Positions 56,197-64,000 of a stretch of 64,000 nt of DNA are shown piece after piece (the first letter of the stretch is position 1; each line of letters opens with the position of its first letter). The DNA is from Legionella maioricensis (lineage in GTDB: Bacteria; Pseudomonadota; Gammaproteobacteria; Legionellales; Legionellaceae), in contig NZ_JAJKBJ010000008.1 of assembly GCF_023618015.1 (NCBI RefSeq), positions 1 through 64,000 on the forward strand, given 5' to 3'. Both the position numbers and the translations under genes were made by a program. The notes under the pieces were generated by a model. It was given only the letters and a program-made list of their open reading frames with translations, ran no database searches and was not told the origin of the DNA.

Positions 56197-59100
56197 ATGT
56201 CTTATGCAAAAATGGCAGAATTACTTTTGCTGGACGTCATGTCTAAAGCACAGATTCCAGGAGTTTCTATTGCCTTCATAAGCAGTGATGGAATCATATC
56301 TACTCAAGAACAAGGCCTTACAGAGGGTTGCGGTCTTTTTGCAATACCAGTTGATCCACTCAAGTGTCCCTTTAATAAGCTGGGATTAGGAACTAAAGAT
56401 GCTGTAGTTTTATTTGACGACAAACTTTATTATGTAAATCAAACGACACAAAGCGTTCATCAAATACAGTTAAATGAAAGTAATCAATCCTCATATCAAA
56501 AGTTACGAAAAAGTTGTACTGATACCTATAAATTGGCCGATCCTCAAGAGTCTGAATTAATAACTACTCTAACAGGTCTTACACCACCTACGAGAGTGAA
56601 ACCAGAAACCGTTTTTGGAGCAGCCTCGCTAAGCAAACCCGTATTTGCTTATTTAGTGCAAAAGTTGATTCAGTCAAATGCGACGAATCAAGCAGAGAAA
56701 GGGACAGGTAAATTTAATTTAGATAAATTCAACCTGAGTCAATTTGATTTAGATACCCCTCTTTTTCATATCTTGCCGTTAGAAGAATTTGAGATAGATG
56801 GAATGAAATTTGATATGTCTAACACATCTGCTGTTGTCTGTGCCCAAGCACTTACTGCAAGGATGGTGTTATCACATACAACAGGCCTTGCTCATGGTGA
56901 AATGAAGTTTCAGTTCATTCCTAATCCTAAAGAAAAAGATTCTAAAGAAAAAATGCATGGATATTCAAATGTTGGTATTGTGTACTTACATCAAGTGATT
57001 GAAAAATTGACTGAAGCAAATCTAGAAACATTGGCCAAAAACCATGTGTTTGATCATTGTGACATGACTCATAGCACTTATGAGCCACCAAAGGCCTATC
57101 ACTTGCTTTTGCATGCTGAAAAAGAACCCTTGTTTGATGAAATGAAGCCTGGTCAGATTGTCATACTAAAAGAAGATGAGCAACTAACAGCCTATTGGTT
57201 AGAGAATGGAAAAATAGTCAATCGCTCTTTTCCGGAAAGAGTAGTTCCAGGAATTCTTAGACAGTTACCTGATAAAGGTAAACTTTCAAACAATTTGGAG
57301 TTGATAGAAGCTGTAATCTCGCAATATGGATGTAAAGAACCCAAACCATGTGCCGCCAATACACTACGAACTACAGCAACAGATTATGCAAAGTTTGTCA
57401 AACATCTAAGCCATGACAACTCCATTGAAAATCCTTTTGTTCCGCATGCCTTCATGACGCACGATAGAGGTTTAGCTGGAGCGATCGGAATTGCTAGAGA
57501 CAAGATACCCGAGCTCATTTTAAGTCATGTCGCATGGGGCTTAGGTTGGGGGCTACAAACCAATGAAAAGGAGGATGTTGTTACGGCTTACCACTCAGGC
57601 GACATGAATGATTGTAGAGCATGGGTTGCAGTCAATTTAAAAGATAAGAGTGCCGTGGTATTCTTTGCTAATTCGCATAATGGACATATTCTTGCGGAAC
57701 ACATTATCCCTTCGACAATTCAAATAGAACTGGCTTCACACTATTTTTTCCCCAAATGGGGTTTTGCTAGAACTCTTGATGAGCTATGTGGTAAAACGAA
57801 TAATTGGGGCATAAATCCATTTCCAAGACCCAATCCATCTAAAGAGCTAACAAGCTCCTTAGGTGAGTTGCAAAAAAGAACTAATATCCCAAGTATTGCT
57901 ACAGCAATTATTTCTGACCGCGGAGTTGTTACTACGCAAGAGGTGGGTGTGACTAATGTCAACAAACCAGAAGAAGTTACTAGTTCAACTGTTTTTGAAG
58001 CCGCTTCATTGAGTAAGCCTGTATTTGCTTATATTGTATTGAAACTAGCGCAAAAAGGTCTCATTGATTTAGATAAACCACTTCATGAGTACGGTGATTT
58101 TGGTCCTCTGGAGATGCGAGCTGATAAAAATTATAAAAAATTAACCGCTCGTATGATCCTATCTCATCAAGCAGGGTTACCTAATGAATTTTCATCCCCA
58201 GAATCTCTAAAGTATGTTTCTGAAGTAGGAAAACAATTTGATTATTCAGGTGTGGCTTATCAATTTTTAGGTGAAATTGTGGAACACATTACTTCAAAAT
58301 CACTGGAAGCTTTAGCCCAAGAAGAATTCGCTAATATAGGTATGACCGATAGTAGCTTCATGCCACCAACGGGTTGCAGTCTTATTAAACTGTCAGATGA
58401 AGAGGAAGAGCCAACGCCTGAACGCATTAAAAAATTATTAAAAGATACTTTAGATGTACATGGTCAATTAAGTATTATCCTTCATAAGGATAAATTATTT
58501 GTTGCTGAAAGAGCAGTAGACGGCAGCGTACAAATTACTGAAAAAAACTCCAGCCAAGTTGAAGAAAAAAGTCTAAAAGAAATCAAAGCCCGCTTTGCTC
58601 AAATACCACCATTTTTTTGGTCAAAACCCATACCGGTTGAAGCAAGGGAATTACCCCTTGTGACTACTATTTTTGGTCATCCCCCAGCACATGCTGCAAC
58701 AATAGCAATAGGTCATGATAAAGATGGTTCAGTAAATCTTAAGCAAAAATTTTATATGGTTCACCCGGCAGGCTCTTTGTATACAACAACTTCTGATTAT
58801 GCAAAATTTTTAAAAGCCTGTGTTAACGATCCCTATGTTAGGTGGGAAATGTTCAAACCTATTGTTTCATCATTAAGAGATAAAGATACTAAAGCAATGA
58901 GCCAGGGAGTTTCTACTGATATTTTAGATCAAATCTCTTGGGGTCTAGGCATTGGTATTCAGAAAAATACCGATGGAACCCGTATCGCATTTCATTGGGG
59001 TGACAATGGAACTGGACGCAATTTAGCAGCGATTAATCTTACTACCGATGAAGCGGTTGTTTGTCTCACCAATAGTGAAAATGGACCCGCTGTTTTTCGA

Positions 59101-59298
59101 GAAATTGCAGAGCCTATCGTTGGCGATTTAAGTGCTATTAGGCAATGGTTATCAATACGAGAAGAATTACCTCTTGATAAGCGCGTAAAAGAAAATCCAA
59201 CTCAAGAAATGAACCAACGTGTACAGGAGCAGACGACAGTCGCTACTATAGGACAGCAAGAAGGAGAGCAAAAGCCTTCTGACTTAGGACTGTTCTAA
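56197..59298 (+). CDS. Tandem serine beta-lactamase-like hydrolase
   Basis: 1033 residues from ATG 56197; a longer TTG frame from 56134 is less likely because TATAAT lies at about 56160. Two class C/penicillin-binding-type domains: the first has Ser144-x-x-Lys147 (AASLSKPVF), YSN and HSGD; the second has Ser604-x-x-Lys607 (AASLSKPVFAYI), YSG and HWGD. Extra modules of 60-70 residues are inserted in both halves (around 50-120, 320-380, 770-830), each with a repeated beta pattern. No signal peptide is evident, so it may stay in the cytosol or be secreted by another route. Hydrolase substrate unknown; a secreted effector is possible. Confidence 0.8.
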   Translation: MSYAKMAELLLLDVMSKAQIPGVSIAFISSDGIISTQEQGLTEGCGLFAIPVDPLKCPFNKLGLGTKDAVVLFDDKLYYVNQTTQSVHQIQLNESNQSSYQKLRKSCTDTYKLADPQESELITTLTGLTPPTRVKPETVFGAASLSKPVFAYLVQKLIQSNATNQAEKGTGKFNLDKFNLSQFDLDTPLFHILPLEEFEIDGMKFDMSNTSAVVCAQALTARMVLSHTTGLAHGEMKFQFIPNPKEKDSKEKMHGYSNVGIVYLHQVIEKLTEANLETLAKNHVFDHCDMTHSTYEPPKAYHLLLHAEKEPLFDEMKPGQIVILKEDEQLTAYWLENGKIVNRSFPERVVPGILRQLPDKGKLSNNLELIEAVISQYGCKEPKPCAANTLRTTATDYAKFVKHLSHDNSIENPFVPHAFMTHDRGLAGAIGIARDKIPELILSHVAWGLGWGLQTNEKEDVVTAYHSGDMNDCRAWVAVNLKDKSAVVFFANSHNGHILAEHIIPSTIQIELASHYFFPKWGFARTLDELCGKTNNWGINPFPRPNPSKELTSSLGELQKRTNIPSIATAIISDRGVVTTQEVGVTNVNKPEEVTSSTVFEAASLSKPVFAYIVLKLAQKGLIDLDKPLHEYGDFGPLEMRADKNYKKLTARMILSHQAGLPNEFSSPESLKYVSEVGKQFDYSGVAYQFLGEIVEHITSKSLEALAQEEFANIGMTDSSFMPPTGCSLIKLSDEEEEPTPERIKKLLKDTLDVHGQLSIILHKDKLFVAERAVDGSVQITEKNSSQVEEKSLKEIKARFAQIPPFFWSKPIPVEARELPLVTTIFGHPPAHAATIAIGHDKDGSVNLKQKFYMVHPAGSLYTTTSDYAKFLKACVNDPYVRWEMFKPIVSSLRDKDTKAMSQGVSTDILDQISWGLGIGIQKNTDGTRIAFHWGDNGTGRNLAAINLTTDEAVVCLTNSENGPAVFREIAEPIVGDLSAIRQWLSIREELPLDKRVKENPTQEMNQRVQEQTTVATIGQQEGEQKPSDLGLF

Positions 59299-59301
59299 GT
59301 A

Positions 59302-61056
59302 TTAATTGAGTTGATCCGAAGGGTTTTTATCTGGTAAAAAGCCGCCAACCTGAGCATCCCACAGGATTTTGTACAAACCACCAAGCATCAATAGCTCTGT
59401 ATGTGTACCGTCTTCGATAATATGTCCTTTATCAAATACTAAAATTCGGTCCATATGCAACAAAGTAGATAGGCGATGAGCAACGACCAAGGTTGTTTTT
59501 CCCTGCATCAACTCCCAAAGACTGTCTTGAATGTTGGATTCTGTAATGGAATCCAGCTGAGACGTGGCCTCATCCAGGATTAAAATAGGCGCATTTTTTA
59601 AAATGGCACGAGCAATGGCAATACGCTGGCGCTGACCGCCTGAAAGCTTAACTCCGCGCTCTCCAACCAAAGCATCATAACCATGAGGTAACTTGCTAAT
59701 GAATTCATGGGCATGAGCTTTCTGAGAGGCTAAAATGATTTCCTCATCCGAAGCTCCTGTCCTGCCATAACGAATGTTATCCATCAGGCTTCGATGAAAA
59801 AGCATTGGGTCTTGGGGAATCATAGCAATCGCTTGACGTAAGCTATCTTGGGTAATAGATTGAATGTCTTGGTCATCGATTAGAATTTGACCATCAACTA
59901 CATCATAAAGTCGTAAGATTAGATTCACAAAGGTCGATTTACCTCCACCAGAATAACCCACCAAACCCACTCTCTGCCCTGCTTCAATGACAACCGATTT
60001 ATTCTGAAAAAGTGAATATCCCCCATGATAATTGAACTTAACCTTATCAAAGACAATTTGGCCCTGATTAACGACAAGGTTTTTTGCATTTTTCTTGTCT
60101 AGTTTCTGGGGCATTTCCTCAAGCATTGCTAATGCTTGAGTGACGGCACCCCAATCAACAACAAAGTCTCTTAATTTATGTGATAGTTCAAAGACTGTAT
60201 TAATAATATTGAAGTTAAGCATTACAACCAGCGCAAAATCTCCTGGGCTTAAGCTGTCTTTTTGGTAACCGAGAATCAAAAATACAATAAATCCAAAGGC
60301 ATAAATTGAAGTAAAAAGACCTAAAATGGCATAAAGCCAGGTATGATAAAAGCCGCCACGTTCAGCAATAGCAATAAAAGGCTTCTTTAAACGTTCAAAA
60401 CGACCGAGCTCATATTGCTTGGTCGTAAAAGTTTTAACGCTTAGCATATTACTTAGATAATCTGCGCAAAGACCAATAATATTTGCTTTTTCTTCAGAAT
60501 ATTCCTTATTCAAAATGATGCTTTGTCGCAATGAAAAAAAGGTGATTAAAAAAAATAAAAGCACCCAGAGAGTTAATATCACCGCAAAAACTGGGGCAAC
60601 AAAAAAGAGCAACACAAGAGAAATAGAAATGAGTATCAGAAAATAGCAAAACGGATTAATGAGAGTAAAAATAAGATGGGGCAAATGCTGAAATACATCA
60701 TTTAGTTTGGAAGTTAAGCTTCCTGACAATTGATTCTGGAAAAAACTATAAGGATAATCATAGAGACGTTTCATAAAATGTTCAGCGACATCCAGCCTAA
60801 ATTTGGCAACGTAACGGGTCAAACAATAATCACTAAGAGTCCAGCTGCTGACCAGCATTATTTGCAAAAATCCATAGAATCCAGCAATAAGCCATAGATT
60901 TGTGTTTTGTCTTCCAGAAACCGTATCGATAAGTTGTTTGACCAAAAAAGGCTTTAATGTGTTATCAATAGTGATAAGACACATAGCAGCAAAAATGCCG
61001 AACAAATACCAACGGTACGGGATTGCTCTTTGAATAATAAATTTTAATACACTCAT
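59302..61056 (-). CDS. ABC exporter half-transporter, paralogue of 49171-50958
   Basis: 584 residues. The membrane half (about 1-300) is clearly different from the paralogue, but the nucleotide-binding half is nearly the same: GYSGGGKST, LSGGQRQRIA, ILILDEATSQLD. It is a multidrug-type exporter. It is oriented opposite to its paralogue, so the two NBD segments form a long inverted repeat around an 8-9 kb stretch. AGAAG lies before the ATG. Confidence 0.88.
   Translation of the reverse strand: MSVLKFIIQRAIPYRWYLFGIFAAMCLITIDNTLKPFLVKQLIDTVSGRQNTNLWLIAGFYGFLQIMLVSSWTLSDYCLTRYVAKFRLDVAEHFMKRLYDYPYSFFQNQLSGSLTSKLNDVFQHLPHLIFTLINPFCYFLILISISLVLLFFVAPVFAVILTLWVLLFFLITFFSLRQSIILNKEYSEEKANIIGLCADYLSNMLSVKTFTTKQYELGRFERLKKPFIAIAERGGFYHTWLYAILGLFTSIYAFGFIVFLILGYQKDSLSPGDFALVVMLNFNIINTVFELSHKLRDFVVDWGAVTQALAMLEEMPQKLDKKNAKNLVVNQGQIVFDKVKFNYHGGYSLFQNKSVVIEAGQRVGLVGYSGGGKSTFVNLILRLYDVVDGQILIDDQDIQSITQDSLRQAIAMIPQDPMLFHRSLMDNIRYGRTGASDEEIILASQKAHAHEFISKLPHGYDALVGERGVKLSGGQRQRIAIARAILKNAPILILDEATSQLDSITESNIQDSLWELMQGKTTLVVAHRLSTLLHMDRILVFDKGHIIEDGTHTELLMLGGLYKILWDAQVGGFLPDKNPSDQLN
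59333..59359. repeat. 27-bp direct repeat, right copy
   Basis: Exact match to 56074-56100. Here it is part of the intact 3' end of the minus-strand ABC exporter gene, about 35 bases after the stop of the serine-hydrolase gene. Confidence 0.75.
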
Positions 61057-61366
61057 AGTATCTTCTTATCTATAGCCCCAATATACTCATCTTGTTATTA
61101 GAATAGTTATAAAAATTGAAAATGGGGTGGGTTTGAATTTCTGCGACTCTTACATTTTATCGTCATTTTTTATTTGCTCAATGCCTGATAAGGTTTATTT
61201 GAGCTTGTTTCTTGCTCTTAACATGAATCGCTTTTAGTGTTGCTTCTGAGTTTGGCTACATCAATTGAAACAGCATTAAAATTAGCAAAAATGGTCAAAG
61301 TATATCTACATAAATAAGATAACATGGTTTGTGTAAATAGTTTGATGGTTTTAAATTGAGGAAAGC

Positions 61367-62212
61367 ATGAATTACAAGCAACAATTAGAAAAAGTAATTG
61401 AGTTTATCGGCAAACATCTTGATGAAAAGCTTGATTTGACTCAATTGAGTTATATTGCCTGCTTTTCAAAATATCATTTTCATCGTTTATTTACTGCTTA
61501 TACGGGTTTATCACTACAACAATATATTCGGTGGCTTCGTTTAAAACGAGCAGCCCATCAATTAATCGTAGATAGGAATAAAACCATTATTGAAATTGCA
61601 ATAAGTGCGGGATTTGAATCTCATGAAGCATTTACTCGTGTATTTAAACAAAGCTGTGGACTGAGTCCTAGTGAGTTTAGGCTGCATTCAAATTGGAGTT
61701 TTTGGGAGCGTCCACCGTATTTATTGCCAAACCAGGGTAATATTATGAATGTATTGATTAAAGAAATACCTGCTAGACGTTTAGCGATTATTGAACATCG
61801 AGGTACGCCTGAAAAATTAGGTGAAAGTGTTAACCAGCTAATTGATTGGGCAAAATCTCAATCAATTAACTTAAAGCCAAAAGCAGGAGAAGCGTTTGGT
61901 TTTGCTTACGACGATCCTAAGACAACAGAGCCTTCCGATTTTCGTTTTGACTTAGCGATTACTGTACCAGAACAAATAAAACTTGAGGGTAATATCGTTG
62001 AAAGACGTTTACCTGCAGGACGTTATGCTGTAGCAACGCATAAAGGAACACGAGATACTATTAGTGATACCGTTTATAGTTTATATCGTGATTGGTTGCC
62101 AAGCTCCGATGAACAGCTGGGTGATTTGCCCTGTATTTTTTGCTATTACAACTTTGATCATGAAGTTTCTGAGACAGAACTGCTTACAGAATGTTGGCTG
62201 TTATTAGCATAA
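61367..62212 (+). CDS. AraC-family regulator with GyrI-like ligand domain
   Basis: 281 residues. Residues 1-110 are a double-HTH AraC/XylS domain of the Rob/MarA type (LDLTQLSYIACFSKYHFHRL, then EIAISAGFESHEAFTRVFKQ). Residues 125-281 form a GyrI-like/SbmC effector-binding domain (VLIKEIPARRLAIIEHRG, and RLPAGRYAVATHKG). Such proteins bind drugs and control efflux. Its own gene starts 310 bp from the divergent ABC exporter, which it may regulate. GAGGAAAG precedes the ATG. Confidence 0.9.
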   Translation: MNYKQQLEKVIEFIGKHLDEKLDLTQLSYIACFSKYHFHRLFTAYTGLSLQQYIRWLRLKRAAHQLIVDRNKTIIEIAISAGFESHEAFTRVFKQSCGLSPSEFRLHSNWSFWERPPYLLPNQGNIMNVLIKEIPARRLAIIEHRGTPEKLGESVNQLIDWAKSQSINLKPKAGEAFGFAYDDPKTTEPSDFRFDLAITVPEQIKLEGNIVERRLPAGRYAVATHKGTRDTISDTVYSLYRDWLPSSDEQLGDLPCIFCYYNFDHEVSETELLTECWLLLA

Positions 62213-62398
62213 TGCTGGTTTATACGGCAACTACTAAAAATTAATTAGTAGTTGCCCCAATAATTTAGCAATAAGAATTTACTTCTTGTATTTGATCTTC
62301 TATTTTCTTAGCTACAGAGCTTTTCAGTCCTCTCATTTTGCATGATATTGAAGCTAGGGTAAAATAAAAGTCTATTACAAAATACAATCCTTAAAATA

Positions 62399-63907
62399 AT
62401 GACTATCGAACAAAATGAATTAGAGATCAGAAATAAGTCACATCAAAGCTTCGTATGGGGACAACCTATCCCGCTTTCTCCAATCTTAGCCCCTGACTGT
62501 CCTTATCCAGTTGAGGCACTTCCCTTAATTGTTAGAAAAGCCGTAGTGGACTATCAACAATATGGACAGCAACCGCTACCTTTAATTGCATGCAGCGCCT
62601 TGGCTAATATGTCTCTATCATGCCAATCTCTTGCCAATGTAGCACGAGACAACTATTTAATTAGTCCTGTATCGCTTTATTTTTTAATTGCCAGCGGCTC
62701 TGGTACTCGAAAAACTGCTGCAGACAATGTTTTTTCGAAAGCAGCGCGTCACTGGGAGACACTTATTCGTAAAAGGCGTGAACCTGAAGTGTTATCAGCG
62801 CTAACGCAACACCAAGTATGGCAAATGGAAAAAGACAGTTTATTCTCCCAAATCAAACGTGCAACTTATACGGGAGAAGATTCTGATTATGCCAAAGAAA
62901 TGCTCGATGAATTAATTCATCAAGAACCGGAAATTCCTTTGCAACCTACTCTTTATTTTGAAGATGCTACCCAAGAAGCACTGGCTATTCATTTGGCCCA
63001 AGGCTGGCCTTCTGCATCCTTATGGTCTGATGAGGCAGGCATCATCTTAGGTAGCCATAGCATGCAAGGCAATCCGACTCGTTTTGTAGCTTTGCTTAAT
63101 CGTTTGTGGGACGGCAAGACGTTTACGGCTCATCGTAAAACAACGCAAGGATTTACCATTGAAAATCGACGTTTAACACTTAACTTGATGATGCAACCAC
63201 TTATATTACAACAACTTACCAAGAAAGCATCAGGTATTAGTCGACAAAGCGGGTTTTTAGCTCGTTGCCTGATGGCTTATCCTGCCAACAGCATGGGAAA
63301 TCGATTTTACCAAGAGCCGCCTGCCTCTTTACATTCTCTAACCCATTATGAGCAACGTGTCACTGCCTGCTTAAACCAGTCAGAACAATTAAGCCATCAA
63401 GGTTGTATTCAACTTCCATTGTTGAAAATGAGTGTTGCAGCAAAACAACAATGGATTTTATTTTTTAATGCTGTAGAAGCTGGGTTAAAACCTCAAGGCC
63501 AGTGGGTCGATGTCGTTGACTTCGCGTCAAAAGCGGCTGAAAATACAGCGCGGCTTGCAGCACTTTTTCATCTCTTTGAAGGACGCCATGGGGATATTAG
63601 TGTAGAGCATACTGAAAATGCCATTGAAATAATTAGTTGGCATTTGCAAGAAGCACGACGAATTATGCCTACTGAAACCGTTTCTTTGCAGTTTTCCGAT
63701 GCCCTAAAACTTATGGACTGGTTTATTGAAAAAAATATTAGTTCAACAACCTTACGAACTATTCAACAATTAAGTCCATTGCGAGATAAAATAAAACGCG
63801 ACCAAGCGGTTGAATTATTAGTGGAGCACAATCAAATACGTATTGTAAAATCAGGTTCAAAAACGATGGTGGAAGTGAATCCACGCGCATGCAAAGTGCC
63901 AACATGA
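62399..63907 (+). CDS. DUF3987 protein of mobile-element type
   Basis: 502 residues. The DUF3987 core is seen in ALPLIVRKAVVDYQQYGQQP, ASGSGTRKTAADNVF (a P-loop-like motif with Arg-Lys in place of the usual Gly-Lys), TLYFEDATQEALAIHL and SLWSDEAGIILGSHSM. Family members are encoded on phages, plasmids and integrative elements and are related to replicative primase-helicase parts. It is probably part of the element whose integrase lies at 4.4 kb, or of another one extending beyond the window. Intact. Confidence 0.82.
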   Translation: MTIEQNELEIRNKSHQSFVWGQPIPLSPILAPDCPYPVEALPLIVRKAVVDYQQYGQQPLPLIACSALANMSLSCQSLANVARDNYLISPVSLYFLIASGSGTRKTAADNVFSKAARHWETLIRKRREPEVLSALTQHQVWQMEKDSLFSQIKRATYTGEDSDYAKEMLDELIHQEPEIPLQPTLYFEDATQEALAIHLAQGWPSASLWSDEAGIILGSHSMQGNPTRFVALLNRLWDGKTFTAHRKTTQGFTIENRRLTLNLMMQPLILQQLTKKASGISRQSGFLARCLMAYPANSMGNRFYQEPPASLHSLTHYEQRVTACLNQSEQLSHQGCIQLPLLKMSVAAKQQWILFFNAVEAGLKPQGQWVDVVDFASKAAENTARLAALFHLFEGRHGDISVEHTENAIEIISWHLQEARRIMPTETVSLQFSDALKLMDWFIEKNISSTTLRTIQQLSPLRDKIKRDQAVELLVEHNQIRIVKSGSKTMVEVNPRACKVPT

Positions 63908-63955
63908 GTTGTTTAATACTTTTAACTTTATCACACCAATTTACAGGAGAAACTC

Positions 63956-64000
63956 ATGCCCTTTAACATGCTAAAAGAATGGTTGAACAAGGAAAAAGAA
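63956..64000 (+). CDS. Start of a further gene, cut by window edge
   Basis: ATG 63956 with AGGAGA 7 bases upstream opens a frame reading MPFNMLKEWLNKEKE to the window end. It follows the DUF3987 gene by 48 bp in the same direction, so an operon is likely. Too short to assign. Confidence 0.5.
   Translation, partial: MPFNMLKEWLNKEKE

Overview
The window is AT-rich chromosomal or integrative-element DNA from a gammaproteobacterium, most probably a Legionella species. This inference rests on a HelC-HelB-HelA type heavy-metal RND system, a GrpB-acetyltransferase fusion, a coiled-coil membrane protein of the kind seen among Legionella secreted proteins, an ankyrin-like remnant, and codon and base use typical of the genus. 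No rRNA, CRISPR array or convincing tRNA was seen. The whole window reads as accessory DNA.

Region 1 (1-6.2 kb) is a defence/mobility patch: a decayed PrlF-YhaV toxin-antitoxin pair (both genes frameshifted), an intact HigB/HigA-like pair with a palindromic promoter, a SIR2 plus HerA operon of the Nezha anti-phage type, a tyrosine recombinase with a perfect 16-bp inverted repeat at its 5' end, and an ORF6N-domain gene. Region 2 (6.3-9.5 kb) holds ordinary genes: a hypothetical, a YkvA-like membrane protein, an acetoacetyl-CoA reductase, a cold-shock protein and a GNAT acetyltransferase.

Region 3 (9.5-44 kb) is a large metal-resistance island. It contains an arsenic operon (arsR, arsI, arsC, acr3), a copper/silver CusCBA efflux operon with a CusF domain fused to CusB, an RcnR-like repressor with an unusual P1B ATPase, and a DUF2231 protein with a multicopper oxidase fused to a CopB barrel and carrying a ten-fold Met-rich repeat. 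It continues with an orphan chemoreceptor, a CDF transporter with two tiny membrane or lipoproteins, a zinc/cadmium module (SmtB-like repressor, zinc ribbon protein, CadA/ZntA ATPase), helCBA, and a csoR-copA copper module. An IS630 element has landed in the 3' end of an already frameshifted PepSY gene.

Region 4 (44-47.7 kb) contains gene wreckage (a membrane-GGDEF gene broken by a stop and a frameshift, a ParB-like tail beside a 113-bp palindromic element) and a coiled-coil membrane protein that could be a secreted effector. Region 5 (47.7-62.2 kb) looks like a drug-resistance island. A tightly packed operon carries ABC-F, an ABC exporter, a nucleotidyltransferase, GrpB-GNAT, a triple GNAT, DUF1653 and a small P-loop ATPase. 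It is followed by a MerR regulator, a tandem serine beta-lactamase-like protein flanked by a 27-bp direct repeat, a second, inversely oriented paralogous ABC exporter, and an AraC/GyrI-like regulator. The right edge has a DUF3987 protein typical of mobile elements and the start of another gene.
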